Counted from the first letter of the stretch, positions 1-9,946 are shown. The stretch: DNA of 64,000 bases from Yersinia massiliensis (GCF_003048255.1 NZ_CP028487.1:3906001-3970000); one strand, 5' to 3'. The notes: a model not told the origin generated them from the letters alone. Numbers and translations: made by a program.

Positions 1-183
1 AACCAACAAAATGTCATTAAATGCTAATTTCCAGCATTCTTTCCCCGCTGTTGCCGATGAAAAACACGCCCCAATCATTCAGAAGTAAACACTGGAAAAT
101 GGAATTTTTCCATTACCTTATGCCAGCCAATAAAATAATTCTGCATATTTAATGTCGCCATAAATAAATAGTCCCTATCGCGG

Positions 184-233
184 TTGAGTTTACATTTATA
201 AGCGTATATTTTTATGCACTCAAACTGCATAAA
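184..233 (+). promoter_or_regulatory. Candidate promoter and operator of the amino-acid ABC operon
   Basis: A TATATT -10-like hexamer lies at 205-210, with a weak TTGAGT at 184-189 (15-base spacer). Directly downstream is a perfect 8-base inverted repeat, TTTATGCA (211-218) and TGCATAAA (226-233), with a 7-base spacer, placed where a repressor could cover the transcription start. The rest of the 283-base leader is AT-rich and holds no convincing gene. The regulator is unknown. The half-sites resemble parts of ArgR boxes only loosely. Confidence 0.3.
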
Positions 234-283
234 TAAAAAAATCGCATTCTCACTCATCTTTATCTTTTAACCGGGAGATTCGC

Positions 284-1057
284 ATGTTTAAACGTTTAAT
301 GTTGGTCGGAACTTGTCTGGCAGCCGTGTTGTCAGCAGGTACTGCTATTGCTGCTGAACCCACTTATGTGGTCGGCTCCGGTGGTACCTACCGCCCATTC
401 GAGTATGAAAACAGCCAGAAACAATTGGAAGGTTTTGATATTGATATCATCAAAGCTGTCGCTCAAGCGGAAGGTTTTCAGATCAAACTGGTGAATACAC
501 CTTGGGAAGGGATTTTTGCCACTTTAGGTTCAGGTGACCGCGACATTATTATTTCTGGCATCACCATCACCGATAAACGTAAGCAAATGGTTGATTTCTC
601 TGACCCTTACTTCCCAGCAGAACAAACTATCGTGGTGCCTAAAGGCTCTAAAGTAGATTCCATTGCAGCACTGAAAAACTTAAACGTTGGCGTTGTGAAC
701 TCCAGCACTGGCGATATCGTGGTCTCTGATGTGCTCGGTAAAAATAGCACCGCCATTAAGCGTTTCGATAATACGCCGCTGATGCTGCAAGAGTTGTATG
801 AAGATGGTATCGCTGCCGCAGTGGGTGACGTGGGTGTTGCCAAATTCTATCTGAAAACACATCCAGAAAAAGCATTTGAGCTGGTTTCTGATGACAAATT
901 CGAGCGCCAATATTTCGGTATCGCGGTCGCAAAAGGTAACGAAGAATTACGCAGCAAAATCAACAGTGGCCTGCAAAAAATCGTGGCTGACGGGACTTAC
1001 GCTGAAATCTACGAAAAATGGTTTGATGCACAGGTGCCAACACTGCCGACCAAATAA
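284..1057 (+). CDS. Polar amino-acid ABC transporter, periplasmic binding protein
   Basis: A 257-residue family 3 solute-binding protein that captures an amino acid in the periplasm and delivers it to the permease encoded next. Residues 1-23 form a Sec signal peptide (MFKRLMLVGTCLAAVLSAG, cleavage probably after AIAA). The mature protein has the family landmarks: the YRPFEY region near residue 38, the GFDIDI motif near 50, the DIIISGITIT segment near 86, and DFSDPYF near 104. The ATG is preceded by a GGGAG ribosome site. It is first in an operon with a permease and an ATPase. The substrate cannot be fixed: basic or polar amino acids such as arginine, histidine or glutamine are the usual ligands of this family. 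Family assignment is firm, specificity is not. Confidence 0.93.
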   Translation: MFKRLMLVGTCLAAVLSAGTAIAAEPTYVVGSGGTYRPFEYENSQKQLEGFDIDIIKAVAQAEGFQIKLVNTPWEGIFATLGSGDRDIIISGITITDKRKQMVDFSDPYFPAEQTIVVPKGSKVDSIAALKNLNVGVVNSSTGDIVVSDVLGKNSTAIKRFDNTPLMLQELYEDGIAAAVGDVGVAKFYLKTHPEKAFELVSDDKFERQYFGIAVAKGNEELRSKINSGLQKIVADGTYAEIYEKWFDAQVPTLPTK

Positions 1058-1081
1058 TTCTTTAATACACTTTTAGCCCTC

Positions 1082-1109
1082 AGGATCTTGGTGTTCGCGT
1101 CAAGATCCT
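1082..1109 (+). other. Intercistronic stem-loop between binding-protein and permease genes
   Basis: AGGATCTTG (1082-1090) and CAAGATCCT (1101-1109) form a perfect 9-bp stem with a 10-base loop in the 70-base gap after the binding-protein stop. There is no following T-run. Such hairpins in ABC operons usually protect the upstream message from 3' exonucleases and keep binding protein in excess over membrane subunits. That role is inferred here. Confidence 0.55.
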
Positions 1110-1127
1110 CGGGTATTTGGATTTCAT

Positions 1128-1895
1128 ATGTCAGGATTTCGTTGGGAAATCATTCAAGAATACGCCCCGCTGTTTATGGATGGTGCTTGGATGACGATTA
1201 AGTGCACCATTATCTGTGTGATTTTGGGAACAACTTGGGGGTTAACGCTGGGGCTGGGGCGGTTGGCGCAAGCACCTCATGGTATTTGGAAGCCGGTACT
1301 GCATTACTGTGTTCAATGGCCAGTGCGTATCTATATTAGTGCGATTCGAGGAACACCGCTGTTTGTGCAAATAATGGTGGTGCACTTTGCGTTGGTGCCG
1401 CTATTTATCAATCCGCGGGATGGCATTCTCGTCACCAATGGCATTATGTCTTCTGATTTTGCCCGCATGCTGCGCTCTGATTATGGTGCTTTTTTATCTT
1501 GTATCGTGGCGATCACTCTCAATGCTGGGGCTTATGTCTCTGAGATATTCCGAGCGGGTATTCAATCAATCGATCGTGGTCAAATGGAGGCATCTCGCTC
1601 GCTGGGGATGAGCTACGGTAAAACCATGCGTAAGGTGATTCTGCCGCAGGCTTTCCGCCGTATGTTGCCGCCGCTGGGGAACAACGCCATTGCGATTGTG
1701 AAAGACTCATCGTTGGCCTCCGCCATTGGGCTGGCTGACTTAGCCTATGCCGCGCGAACCGTCTCCGGTGCCTATGCCACGTATTGGGAACCCTATCTGG
1801 TTATTTCAGTGGTTTATTGGGTCATTACGTTTTTACTTTCGCTGTTAGTGCGACATATGGAAAAGAGGTTCGGTAAAAGTGATTCACGTACATAA
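1128..1895 (+). CDS. Polar amino-acid ABC transporter, permease
   Basis: A 255-residue inner-membrane subunit of the HisM/GlnP type. The first transmembrane segment is near residues 20-45 ([16 protein letters not shown]), followed by the [10 protein letters not shown] motif near residues 74-83 that is typical of this permease family. The EAA loop that docks on the ATPase is visible near residues 150-175 ([20 protein letters not shown]). The C-terminal hydrophobic segment ends with basic residues on the cytoplasmic side. A single permease gene suggests a homodimeric channel. Its last 17 bases overlap the ATPase gene, so translation of the two is probably coupled. Confidence 0.92.
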   Translation: MSGFRWEIIQEYAPLFMDGAWMTIKCTIICVILGTTWGLTLGLGRLAQAPHGIWKPVLHYCVQWPVRIYISAIRGTPLFVQIMVVHFALVPLFINPRDGILVTNGIMSSDFARMLRSDYGAFLSCIVAITLNAGAYVSEIFRAGIQSIDRGQMEASRSLGMSYGKTMRKVILPQAFRRMLPPLGNNAIAIVKDSSLASAIGLADLAYAARTVSGAYATYWEPYLVISVVYWVITFLLSLLVRHMEKRFGKSDSRT

Positions 1896-2613
1896 CCTGC
1901 AAAAACAATTTGGTGAAACCCATGTGTTGCGTGGCATTTCATGTGACATTCAGCCAAAAGAAGTGGTCTGCATCATTGGCCCATCCGGTTCTGGGAAAAG
2001 TACTTTTTTACGCTGCATAAATGCGTTGGAAACCTTGTCCGGTGGCGAAATTACAGTGAACGGTTTTGAGATCCACAATCCAAAAACGGATCTCAATCGT
2101 ATGCGCGAAAGTGTCGGCATGGTATTCCAACGCTTTAATCTGTTTCCACATATGACCGTGCTGGAAAATCTGATTATGGCCCCGATGGATGTCAAAAAAC
2201 TGCCGCGCTCACAGGCTATCGAACGCGCTGAGTTGTTACTGCGCAAGGTGGGTTTGCTGGATAAGATTGATGCTTATCCAAGTAGCCTCTCTGGCGGGCA
2301 ACAGCAGCGTGTCGCGATTGCCAGAGCACTGGCGATGGAACCCACCATCATGTTGTTTGACGAGCCAACGTCAGCACTTGATCCTGAGTTGGTGGAGGAA
2401 GTGCTGTCTGTGATGAAAGCATTGGCACTAGAAGGCATGACCATGGTCGTCGTCACCCACGAAATGGGCTTTGCCCGTGATGTCGCTGACCGCGTGCTGT
2501 TTATTGACCAAGGCGTGATTCAAGAAGAGGGGAAACCAGAGGAGATCTTTACTGCGCCAAGCAATCCGCGCACACAAGCATTCCTGAGTAAGGTGCTCTC
2601 GGCTCAAAGATAA
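1879..2613 (+). CDS. Polar amino-acid ABC transporter, ATP-binding subunit
   Basis: A 244-residue ABC ATPase of the GlnQ/HisP group that powers import through the preceding permease. It shows Walker [10 protein letters not shown] (residues 34-42), the Q-loop in [13 protein letters not shown], the [15 protein letters not shown] signature (about 138-152), Walker [15 protein letters not shown] and the switch histidine in [10 protein letters not shown]. The start is GTG inside the end of the permease gene, with an upstream GAGG-like ribosome site. The length is normal for the family. It is the last gene of the operon. Confidence 0.95.
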   Translation: MIHVHNLQKQFGETHVLRGISCDIQPKEVVCIIGPSGSGKSTFLRCINALETLSGGEITVNGFEIHNPKTDLNRMRESVGMVFQRFNLFPHMTVLENLIMAPMDVKKLPRSQAIERAELLLRKVGLLDKIDAYPSSLSGGQQQRVAIARALAMEPTIMLFDEPTSALDPELVEEVLSVMKALALEGMTMVVVTHEMGFARDVADRVLFIDQGVIQEEGKPEEIFTAPSNPRTQAFLSKVLSAQR

Positions 2614-2631
2614 CAGGTAAAAAGTCGACAA

Positions 2632-2664
2632 GCGGGCTGTTACCGGGGTAACCCAATGGCCCGC
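2632..2664 (+). other. Nested hairpin after the ABC operon
   Basis: An outer stem GCGGGC (2632-2637) with GCCCGC (2659-2664) encloses a second perfect stem GTTACC (2639-2644) with GGTAAC (2647-2652). It lies between two convergent genes (ABC ATPase and ygbE) and may end transcription from one or both sides. The lack of a T-run on either strand leaves intrinsic termination uncertain. Confidence 0.4.
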
Positions 2665-2674
2665 AGATTGCTGC

Positions 2675-2992
2675 TCACCAACCGGTGAGAAATGAGAATA
2701 ACATCCAGAACAAGCACAGCACCGCAATCCCCGTACCACCGATGGTCATCAGTAAATTACCGCGCGATAGCACACTGAGCATGATCCCAATCAACACCGA
2801 AAGCGGCATGAGTGCCAGAAAGAACGGCCAAGTGTACAACAGGAAAAAGAGGGTATTGGGGCCATAGATAAAGAAAGGGATCGCAAACGCCAACCAATAG
2901 AACACAAAACCAGTAACGCCACCGAAAAAGGAGTATGAAGGTTCATCTCGCTCTCGTTGTTCGTCTATCGTAATTTGGGTGACATTCAGCAT
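2675..2992 (-). CDS. ygbE: DUF3561 inner-membrane protein YgbE
   Basis: A 105-residue protein counted from the ATG at 2992, which has an AGGA ribosome site six bases upstream; an in-frame start ten codons earlier is less likely. The N-terminal 30 residues are polar and charged. They are followed by hydrophobic segments (GFVFYWLAFAIPFFIYG, LLYTWPFFLALMPLSVLIG and IGGTGIAVLCLFWMLFSFL) suggesting three membrane passes. The family sits next to cysC in E. coli as well, and here it lies downstream of cysC on the same strand. Function is unknown, and no sulfate-assimilation role is implied by the sequence itself. Confidence 0.8.
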   Translation of the reverse strand: MLNVTQITIDEQRERDEPSYSFFGGVTGFVFYWLAFAIPFFIYGPNTLFFLLYTWPFFLALMPLSVLIGIMLSVLSRGNLLMTIGGTGIAVLCLFWMLFSFLTGW

Positions 2993-3072
2993 ACAAATCC
3001 TGTAGGTACAGTTTACCGGCACGTTCTAAAGACGTTTTGCCCGTGACAATAAGTCCCTAAATACCAACGTCT

Positions 3073-3206
3073 TTGGCATGACAAGTCGGCAGTTTTCATC
3101 AATGCCAGCTCGCAGACTCAGCCCAGAATAGGTGGCCTACTCAGCCCGATATGCTTACATCAGTAAGAGAGTCGGGCGAGTGTACGAAACTAACGTTAAT
3201 TGATGG
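3073..3206 (+). repeat. Degenerate ERIC (IRU) element
   Basis: The stretch contains an ERIC-like core: CCCGA (3146-3150 region), GCTTACATCAGTAAG, then TCGGG, forming a hairpin. Its left arm (TTGGCATGACA and CGGCAGT) matches the left arm of the better copies at 33 and 53 kb. The distance between left arm and core is about 33 bases longer than in those copies, so this one carries an insertion. It lies in the 245-base gap between ygbE and cysC, which holds no gene. Confidence 0.65.
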
Positions 3207-3237
3207 CCCTGCGGCAACATTGACGTAGGTTATAGGT

Positions 3238-3858
3238 TTAGGATTTGATAATAGCGCTATCACGTAGTACGTCTAACAATTGTTCAATCAAATTTGTTAC
3301 TAATTGTTCACCCTGCAAATGAATATCTGCGTCTTCCGGCGATTCGTAAACGGCATCGATGCCGGTGAAGTTTTTTAGCTCTCCGGCACGGGCTTTTTTG
3401 TACAACCCCTTAGGGTCGCGGGCCTCACAAATGGCTAATGGCGTGTCGACAAACACCTCGATAAACTGACCTGATGCCAGCATATCGCGTACCATTTGGC
3501 GCTCCGCACGATGCGGAGAGATAAACGCCGTGAGTACCACCAGACCGGCATCCACCATTAATTTGGCGACCTCGCCGACCCGACGGATATTTTCGCGTCG
3601 ATCATCATCAGAAAAACCCAAATCGCGACACAAGCCATGACGAACATTGTCGCCATCCAGCAAGTAAGTGCTAACACCGCGAGCGAACAGGGCCTGTTCA
3701 AGCGCACCGGCCACAGTCGATTTACCTGAACCAGATAAGCCGGTAAACCAGAGCACGACGCCCTGATGTCCATGCTGTTGTTCTCGATCCTGTCGAGTGA
3801 CAGCATGAGGGTGCCAGACGATATTCTCATCGGCTGGCGTGGCATGTTCAACTGACAC
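3238..3858 (-). CDS. cysC: Adenylylsulfate (APS) kinase
   Basis: A 206-residue cytoplasmic kinase that phosphorylates APS with ATP to give PAPS, the second step of sulfate activation. The P-loop GLSGSGKST is near residues 40-48. DGDNVRHGL and the FISPHRAER segment of APS kinases follow, and [15 protein letters not shown] lies near residues 146-160. The start is GTG one base after the cysN stop (TAG-C-GTG), showing strong translational coupling. It is the last gene of the cysGDNC operon, all on the minus strand. Length matches the family. Confidence 0.97.
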   Translation of the reverse strand: MSVEHATPADENIVWHPHAVTRQDREQQHGHQGVVLWFTGLSGSGKSTVAGALEQALFARGVSTYLLDGDNVRHGLCRDLGFSDDDRRENIRRVGEVAKLMVDAGLVVLTAFISPHRAERQMVRDMLASGQFIEVFVDTPLAICEARDPKGLYKKARAGELKNFTGIDAVYESPEDADIHLQGEQLVTNLIEQLLDVLRDSAIIKS

Positions 3859-3859
3859 G

Positions 3860-5359
3860 CTATTTCCCCCCTAATAAATCACGCGCACCCCAGTGTGGGA
3901 AGTGGCGGCGAACCAGCGCATTCAGTTCCAGCTCAAAGGCACTAAACTCCGTGCTTTCTTGATAGACCGATTCCAATGTTTCGCGAATCAGGCCCGCACC
4001 CACAGTCACATTACTCAGCCGGTCAATAAAGATCATGCCACCGGTTTCGTGGTTACTTTGGTAGCTATCCAGCACCAGTGGCTCATCGAACGCCAATTCA
4101 ACCAATCCGATACCATTAAGCGGCAAACTTTCCACCACCCGCTGGGTCAGTGAGTTGATCTCAACCTGATATTGGATTTTTTCCACCCGCGCGCGCGTCT
4201 TTTTACCCGCGACTTTGATGTCATAGCTTTGCCCAACCACCAGCGGTTGCTCAGCCATCCACACAATATCAACCAACGCATTTTGCGCCGCTTTTAGTGT
4301 ATCGCTGGCATCTACCAGCAAGTCACCACGGCTGATATCCACTTCATCGGTCAGTACCAGCGTGATAGCTTCTCCGGGGACAGCTTCAGTCAAATCACCA
4401 TCAAAGGTCACGATACGGGCAATTGTCGATTCCACACCAGAAGGCAGGACTTTGATTTTTTGCCCAACACGCACCACGCCAGCAGATAAGGTGCCGGCAT
4501 AACCGCGGAAATCTAAATTAGGGCGGTTGACGTACTGGACAGGGAAGCGTAACGGTTGTTGGCGGCGCGCATTCACCACATCAACGCTTTCCAGCACTTC
4601 AAGCAGTGTCGGGCCAGAATACCAATTCATTCGCTCGCTCGGGGAGGCCACATTATCGCCATCCAGCGCCGACAGTGGCACAAACTTAATATCCAGATCA
4701 GCCGGTAACTGTTCAGCAAAACTCAGGTAGTCTTCTTTAAATTGCTCGAAGACACTTTCCTGATAATCCACCAAATCCATTTTGTTCACTGCCACCACTA
4801 AATGGCGGATCCCCAGCAAGGTCGCAATAAAGCTATGACGGCGAGTTTGGTCTAACACCCCTTTTCGGGCATCAATCAACAAAATCGCCAAATCGCAAGT
4901 CGATGCGCCCGTGGCCATATTACGGGTGTACTGCTCATGTCCTGGAGTGTCGGCGATGATAAATTTGCGTTTCTCTGTCGAGAAGTAGCGATAAGCCACA
5001 TCAATGGTGATGCCCTGCTCGCGCTCAGCTTGTAACCCATCCACCAGTAACGCCAGATCTAGCTTTTCACCCTGCGTACCCAATCGCTTGCTGTCAGTGT
5101 GCAGCGTGGTCAGCTGATCTTCGTAGATTTGGCGGGTATCATGCAGTAAACGTCCAATTAAAGTACTTTTACCGTCATCGACACTCCCGCAGGTTAAAAA
5201 ACGCAGCATGGTTTTGTGTTGTTGCGCGTGCAGGTAAGCTTCGACGCCGCCTTCATTGGCAATTTGCTCGGCAATGGAGCTGCTTTGTAAAATCATCGAC
5301 CGGCTATCGAGCGCTGATTGATCTGCCGCAATAGGTTTGTTTTGTAATTTGGTGTTCAT
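3860..5359 (-). CDS. cysN: Sulfate adenylyltransferase subunit 1 (GTPase)
   Basis: A 499-residue GTPase subunit of ATP sulfurylase. It couples GTP hydrolysis to APS formation by CysD. The elongation-factor-like GTPase domain shows [10 protein letters not shown] (G1, about residues 58-67), [11 protein letters not shown] (G3, about 137-147) and NKMD (G4). Beta-barrel domains II and III follow. The C-terminus ends with the [14 protein letters not shown] segment. Compared with common annotations it has a polar N-terminal extension of some 25 residues before the conserved part. It lies between cysD and cysC, separated by 10 bases and 1 base. Confidence 0.97.
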   Translation of the reverse strand: MNTKLQNKPIAADQSALDSRSMILQSSSIAEQIANEGGVEAYLHAQQHKTMLRFLTCGSVDDGKSTLIGRLLHDTRQIYEDQLTTLHTDSKRLGTQGEKLDLALLVDGLQAEREQGITIDVAYRYFSTEKRKFIIADTPGHEQYTRNMATGASTCDLAILLIDARKGVLDQTRRHSFIATLLGIRHLVVAVNKMDLVDYQESVFEQFKEDYLSFAEQLPADLDIKFVPLSALDGDNVASPSERMNWYSGPTLLEVLESVDVVNARRQQPLRFPVQYVNRPNLDFRGYAGTLSAGVVRVGQKIKVLPSGVESTIARIVTFDGDLTEAVPGEAITLVLTDEVDISRGDLLVDASDTLKAAQNALVDIVWMAEQPLVVGQSYDIKVAGKKTRARVEKIQYQVEINSLTQRVVESLPLNGIGLVELAFDEPLVLDSYQSNHETGGMIFIDRLSNVTVGAGLIRETLESVYQESTEFSAFELELNALVRRHFPHWGARDLLGGK

Positions 5360-5369
5360 CGGGCGCTCC

Positions 5370-6278
5370 TCAGAAATATCCCTGACGCTTTTTAAGCTCC
5401 ATGGAGCCGGATTGATCGCGGTCGATCATTCGACCCTGACGCTCACTGGTGGTCGAGATAAGCATCTCTTCGATGATGGCAGGTAAGGTTTCGGCCTCAG
5501 ACTCCACCGCACCGGTGAGTGGCCAGCAGCCCAATGTGCGAAAACGCACCATCTTCTGAGTGATCACTTCACCCGGTTGTAAATCGATGCGATCGTCATC
5601 CACCATCATTAACATCCCATCGCGCTCCACTACCGGCCGTGGTTTCGCTAAATACAGCGGCACAATGTCGATTTTTTCCAAGAAGATGTATTGCCAGATA
5701 TCCAGCTCTGTCCAGTTGGACAGCGGGAAGACGCGAATACTTTCGCCTTTATTAATCTGACCGTTGTAGTTGTGCCACAGCTCAGGACGCTGATTTTTGG
5801 GGTCCCAGCGGTGGAAGCGGTCACGGAAAGAGTAAATACGCTCTTTGGCACGCGATTTCTCTTCGTCACGCCGTGCGCCACCGAAAGCGGCATCAAATCC
5901 GTATTTGTTCAAGGCTTGCTTAAGGCCCTCAGTTTTCATGATATCGGTATGTTTGGCACTGCCATGAACAAAGGGATTAATCCCCATGGCTACACCTTCT
6001 GGATTGCGGTGCACCAGCAACTCACAGCCAAAAGCTTTAGCTGTACGGTCACGAAATTCGTACATTTCACGGAATTTCCAACCGGTATCCACATGCAATA
6101 ACGGGAAAGGTAAGTTACCGGGGAAGAAGGCTTTGCGCGCCAAATGCAGCATCACAGAGGAGTCTTTGCCGATGGAATAGAGCATCACCGGGTTACCGAA
6201 TTCGGCGGCCACTTCACGGATGATATGGATACTCTCCGCCTCCAATTGCCGCAAATGAGTGAGTCGTTTTTCGTCCAT
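5370..6278 (-). CDS. cysD: Sulfate adenylyltransferase subunit 2
   Basis: A 302-residue catalytic subunit of ATP sulfurylase, forming APS from sulfate and ATP together with CysN. It belongs to the PP-loop superfamily. The nucleotide-binding motif [11 protein letters not shown] is near residues 35-45, and the [17 protein letters not shown] segment typical of this family is near 130-146. The C-terminus [13 protein letters not shown] is characteristic of CysD. It sits ten bases upstream of cysN and ten bases downstream of cysG in one operon. Confidence 0.98.
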   Translation of the reverse strand: MDEKRLTHLRQLEAESIHIIREVAAEFGNPVMLYSIGKDSSVMLHLARKAFFPGNLPFPLLHVDTGWKFREMYEFRDRTAKAFGCELLVHRNPEGVAMGINPFVHGSAKHTDIMKTEGLKQALNKYGFDAAFGGARRDEEKSRAKERIYSFRDRFHRWDPKNQRPELWHNYNGQINKGESIRVFPLSNWTELDIWQYIFLEKIDIVPLYLAKPRPVVERDGMLMMVDDDRIDLQPGEVITQKMVRFRTLGCWPLTGAVESEAETLPAIIEEMLISTTSERQGRMIDRDQSGSMELKKRQGYF

Positions 6279-6288
6279 AACAGATCCT

Positions 6289-7707
6289 TTATGCCAAATT
6301 CACGACTGACGGGCTAATGGCCTGTTCAGTCTGTCGTTGTTGCCCAAACCAAGCGATTTGGTGATGTAAATCCACCACTTCACCGATAACCAGCAAGGCG
6401 GGTGTGGGAGCCTGATGCGCGAGTGATTCAAGCTCAGCTAACGTGCCGATACGGACTTGTTGGTCTGCGCGAGTGCCCCGACTAATGACCGCCACTGGCG
6501 TTGTGCTCGCTCGGCCATGTGTCATTAAATGCTGGCTAATTTCAGCCGCTTTCACCGTGCCCATGTAAATCGCCAACGTTTGGCGACCACGTGCCAATGC
6601 TTGCCAATCCAAATCATCACCATCACCGCGGCAATGACCGGTGATAAAAGTCACGCTCTGTGCATGATCACGGTGAGTCAGAGGGATACCCGCGTAGGCC
6701 GTCGCCCCTGCCGCCGCTGTCACCCCCGGCACCACTTGAAACGGGATGCCAGCTTGCGCGGCGACCTGTAACTCTTCTCCACCTCGGCCAAAGATAAAGG
6801 GATCGCCCCCTTTCAACCGCACCACTCGCTTGCCTTTCTGTGCGAGAGTCACCAGTAATTGGTTGGTTTCTTCCTGCGCGACTGAATGTGCGCCTGCCCG
6901 TTTACCGACACAAATGCGCTCAGCATCGCGGCGGACTAAATCCAATACTTCCGGACTGACTAAATAGTCATAGAGCACCACATCAGCCTGCTGAATCACT
7001 TGTAAGCCACGTAGTGTCAGCAAACCAGGGTCGCCGGGGCCAGCCCCTACCAAGGCAATCTCACCCAGTGTGCTCCCCTGCCCGTCCAGCGACTGCTGCA
7101 ATTCGTCTTCTGCTTGTGCTAACTGACCACGACTGATCAAACTGGCAAAACGGCCGCTGAAGGCGTTTTCCCAAAAACGACGACGTGCGCCCATGGTTTG
7201 AATCTGTTGCTTAACACGTCCACGCCAACGCCCCGCGACCGCAGCCATTTCCCCCAGACTGGCGGGTAACAGCGCTTCCAATTTTTCGCGTAGGATTCTC
7301 GCCAGCACCGGCGCTTGACCGGCAGAAGAGATAGCCACCACCAACGGAGAACGATCGACAATCGACGGGAAGATAAACGAGCAGCGAGGTTGATCATCCA
7401 CCACGTTGGCTAAAATACGACGTTGATCTGCCGCGGTAAAAACAGCCGCATTGAGTACGGTATCGTTAGTGGCTGCAATCACCAGAAACACCTCATCTAG
7501 CTGCTCCGGCAAGAAAACCTTCGCCAGCCAGTGAATACGGCCATCCTGATGCTGTTGTTCAAGTTCAGATGAAAGCGTCTGCGCCACTACCCGCACCTGA
7601 GCGCCAGCGCGGTGCAACAAGTCAATTTTTCGCGCAGCAACTTCACCGCCGCCAACGACCAATACGGGGCGCTGTTTTAAGTCGGCAAATAGAGGTAGAT
7701 AATCCAC
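6289..7707 (-). CDS. cysG: Siroheme synthase, trifunctional
   Basis: About 472 residues. The N-terminal half is precorrin-2 dehydrogenase/sirohydrochlorin ferrochelatase ([13 protein letters not shown] near residue 15, the NAD-binding loop). The C-terminal half is uroporphyrinogen-III C-methyltransferase ([15 protein letters not shown] near 218, [17 protein letters not shown] near 295, [19 protein letters not shown]). It makes the siroheme cofactor used by CysI. I place the start at the GTG at 7707, because AAGG lies five bases upstream and the family begins MDYLPLF-like; a TTG four codons earlier lacks a ribosome site. Unlike E. coli, where cysG is with nirBD, here it heads the cysDNC operon. 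Confidence 0.95.
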   Translation of the reverse strand: MDYLPLFADLKQRPVLVVGGGEVAARKIDLLHRAGAQVRVVAQTLSSELEQQHQDGRIHWLAKVFLPEQLDEVFLVIAATNDTVLNAAVFTAADQRRILANVVDDQPRCSFIFPSIVDRSPLVVAISSAGQAPVLARILREKLEALLPASLGEMAAVAGRWRGRVKQQIQTMGARRRFWENAFSGRFASLISRGQLAQAEDELQQSLDGQGSTLGEIALVGAGPGDPGLLTLRGLQVIQQADVVLYDYLVSPEVLDLVRRDAERICVGKRAGAHSVAQEETNQLLVTLAQKGKRVVRLKGGDPFIFGRGGEELQVAAQAGIPFQVVPGVTAAAGATAYAGIPLTHRDHAQSVTFITGHCRGDGDDLDWQALARGRQTLAIYMGTVKAAEISQHLMTHGRASTTPVAVISRGTRADQQVRIGTLAELESLAHQAPTPALLVIGEVVDLHHQIAWFGQQRQTEQAISPSVVNLA

Positions 7708-7996
7708 AACGGCCTTCAATTACATGATAAAGCGTAGGGTGACTATAGGGGGGGGCCATGGCCTTATGAAATGACTAAAAGTAATTACAAGTTCCATAAT
7801 GATATATAGCCGTAATGGTATAGCTTGCAGCTATGTTTGCTCGTTATCATTGAAACGCTTTTTGGGTTCATCTTTCTGCAATTTAAGAATCATACAAATT
7901 GTTAATTTGTGCGGACAGTTTCATACTAAGCACCGCTTAGCACTGCGTTAACCATGCCAACAGACATGGCCCAAACTATGACAAGGATATTTCGGT
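7708..7996. promoter_or_regulatory. Divergent intergenic region cysG / iap
   Basis: About 290 AT-rich bases between divergent genes, so it should carry the promoter for cysGDNC on the minus strand and that of iap on the plus strand. CysB control of the former is expected from the pathway. I could not assign a CysB site by eye. It holds an uninterrupted run of eight G at 7748-7755. No gene is apparent. Confidence 0.5.
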
Positions 7997-9049
7997 ATGT
8001 TTTCCCGCCGTCGCCTAAAGTGGGCATTATTCACACTGTGTTTCACTATCGCTCTGCCATTACAGGCCGCTAATTCCCAAGCTGTCGGTAAAATTGCGGA
8101 ACAGCAAACTCGCCATATCAGCACCTATTTCCCCGGCCGAATGGCGGGTAGTCCCGCAGAGTTGTTGGCCGCTGAGTACATCAATCATCGCTTCCAGCAG
8201 ATGGGTTATCAAAGCAACCTGCGCGGCTTTAATACGCGCTATCTCTATACCAGTAAAAATGGTAAACAAAGCTGGCGGACACTGAGTGCAACCTCGGTGA
8301 TTGCCGCCCGTAATGCGACGATTACTCAGCCCAATGCTGCGGCTAAAGCGGATGAGCAGAAACAGATTGTTATCATGGCGCACTTTGATACCTACACGCC
8401 GCAAAGCGACATGGATTTAGATAACAACCTTGGCGGTCTGACGCTGCAAGGCGTTGATGATAATGCTGCTGGGGTGGGCGTTATGCTAGAACTGGCAGAG
8501 CGCCTAAAAGCGATCCCGTTGCGCTATGATTTGCGCTTTGTCGCCCTCAGTGCAGAAGAGATTGGGGCGCAAGGCACCGAGAACTATTTGGAGCGCATGA
8601 GTCAAACAGAGAAGGCGAATACCTTGCTGGTCATTAATTTGGATGGCCTGATCACCGGAGATCGCCTTTATTTTAGCGCCAATCAACAACCGTCAGCCAT
8701 TGCAGCGCAAACGCAAGCATTGAAGCTGGCGCGGCGTTATGGCATCTCTGCGGCTCCCCTGCAATATCAGGCCGTATCGCCGTGTCGGGCTGATAAAAAC
8801 CTCTTTGAGGCAGCCGGCTTGCCGCTGTTATCTGTCGAGGCCAGTAACGCCAGTTTGGGCAAGAAAGACGGTTGCCAGCAACGCGCCATCAGCAGCCACT
8901 TTCCACAGGGCACGACCCGCCACCAGAGCCAACTCGATAACTTAAATTATCTGGATAAGTTCTTGCCAGAGCGAATCACCAAACGTACCCACGATACCGT
9001 CAAGATATTGCAACCGCTGATAGAAGCGTTAGCTGCCGCTAAGAGGTAA
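7997..9049 (+). CDS. iap: Alkaline phosphatase isozyme conversion aminopeptidase
   Basis: A 350-residue exported M28-family zinc aminopeptidase. A Sec signal peptide covers residues 1-24 (LFTLCFTIALPLQA, cleavage near LQAANS). Metal-site landmarks of M28 are visible: IMAHFDTY near 126-133, GVDDNAAGVGVMLELAE near 152-168 and the catalytic-site ALSAEEIGAQG near 188-198. In E. coli Iap trims the N-terminus of alkaline phosphatase. That substrate is inherited knowledge, not visible here. The ATG is preceded by AAGGA. It is transcribed away from cysG and converges on cysH with a gap of 162 bases. Confidence 0.92.
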   Translation: MFSRRRLKWALFTLCFTIALPLQAANSQAVGKIAEQQTRHISTYFPGRMAGSPAELLAAEYINHRFQQMGYQSNLRGFNTRYLYTSKNGKQSWRTLSATSVIAARNATITQPNAAAKADEQKQIVIMAHFDTYTPQSDMDLDNNLGGLTLQGVDDNAAGVGVMLELAERLKAIPLRYDLRFVALSAEEIGAQGTENYLERMSQTEKANTLLVINLDGLITGDRLYFSANQQPSAIAAQTQALKLARRYGISAAPLQYQAVSPCRADKNLFEAAGLPLLSVEASNASLGKKDGCQQRAISSHFPQGTTRHQSQLDNLNYLDKFLPERITKRTHDTVKILQPLIEALAAAKR

Positions 9050-9211
9050 TCTCAACCTGCGAAATACTGCGCAAAACAAGCAGAAACTCAATGAAATCAA
9101 CGCTAGGGTGGTCATATTGGCCGCCCTTTCTCATCTTTCTCGCGTATAACTCTCGGTGGGTATTTTGCGCCCTCTATATCGTTGATGCATCACTACAGCT
9201 GATCTACCGCA

Positions 9212-9946
9212 TCAGCCTTCATGCAGGCCGCATTCACGTTTCAGGCCGAAGAACCGAGTCTCTTCTTCGCTCATCCCGGGTTCCCATTTACGTGTCGTAT
9301 GGGTATCACCGACAGACAAATAACCTTGCTCCCACAACGGATGATAGCTCAGGCCATTTTGGGTCAAATACTGATAAACCTGCCGATTATCCCAATCAAT
9401 GATCGGTAATAGCTTAAATACACCCCGCTGAACAGCCAACACCGGTAACTGTGCACGGCTACCCGATTGCTCACGGCGTAAACCGGCAAACCACGTTTGC
9501 GCGCCCAATGTATCTAGCGCCCGATTCATCGGCTCCACTTTGTTCAGCTCATTGTAGCGCTCGATACCCTCGACACCCTGCTCCCATAACTTGCCGTAAC
9601 GGGCTTCCTGCCACGCAGGGCTTTGTGGTGCACGAAACACCTGCAAGTTAAGTTGCAGTTGCTCGGTCAACGCATCGATAAACTGATAGGTTTCAGGGAA
9701 TAGATATCCGGTATCGGTGAGGATCACCGGAATATCTGGCCGCTGGCGGGTGACCAGATGCAAGCAGACCGCCGCCTGAATACCAAAGCTGGACGAAAGC
9801 ACGAACTCGCCGGGGAGATTATCCAACGCCCAGCTTACCCGCGCCTGCGCGGATAATGTCTCAAGTTCGTTGTTAAGCTCCGCCAATGCCAGCACCTGCT
9901 CGACTTTCGGTAATGAATTCAACTCACTGAGGTTGATTCGACTCAT
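9212..9946 (-). CDS. cysH: PAPS reductase (thioredoxin-dependent)
   Basis: A 244-residue cytoplasmic enzyme that reduces PAPS to sulfite and PAP. It shows the PP-loop-like segment [15 protein letters not shown] near residues 51-65, [16 protein letters not shown] near 74-89, and the redox-active ECGLHEG at the extreme C-terminus that carries the catalytic cysteine of the assimilatory PAPS-type enzyme. Extra cysteines of the iron-sulfur APS reductase class are absent. The start ATG overlaps the cysI stop by four bases (ATGA). It is the last gene of cysJIH. Confidence 0.98.
   Translation of the reverse strand: MSRINLSELNSLPKVEQVLALAELNNELETLSAQARVSWALDNLPGEFVLSSSFGIQAAVCLHLVTRQRPDIPVILTDTGYLFPETYQFIDALTEQLQLNLQVFRAPQSPAWQEARYGKLWEQGVEGIERYNELNKVEPMNRALDTLGAQTWFAGLRREQSGSRAQLPVLAVQRGVFKLLPIIDWDNRQVYQYLTQNGLSYHPLWEQGYLSVGDTHTTRKWEPGMSEEETRFFGLKRECGLHEG

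Noticed and set aside
75-257. 60-codon open frame on the minus strand before the ABC operon
   Set aside because: It has no ribosome site or family features, lies over the probable promoter, and is AT-rich non-coding in character.
9091-9402. 103-codon open frame overlapping the cysH 3' end on the other strand
   Set aside because: About 60 percent of it is the antisense of cysH and it has no start signal; it is a shadow frame.
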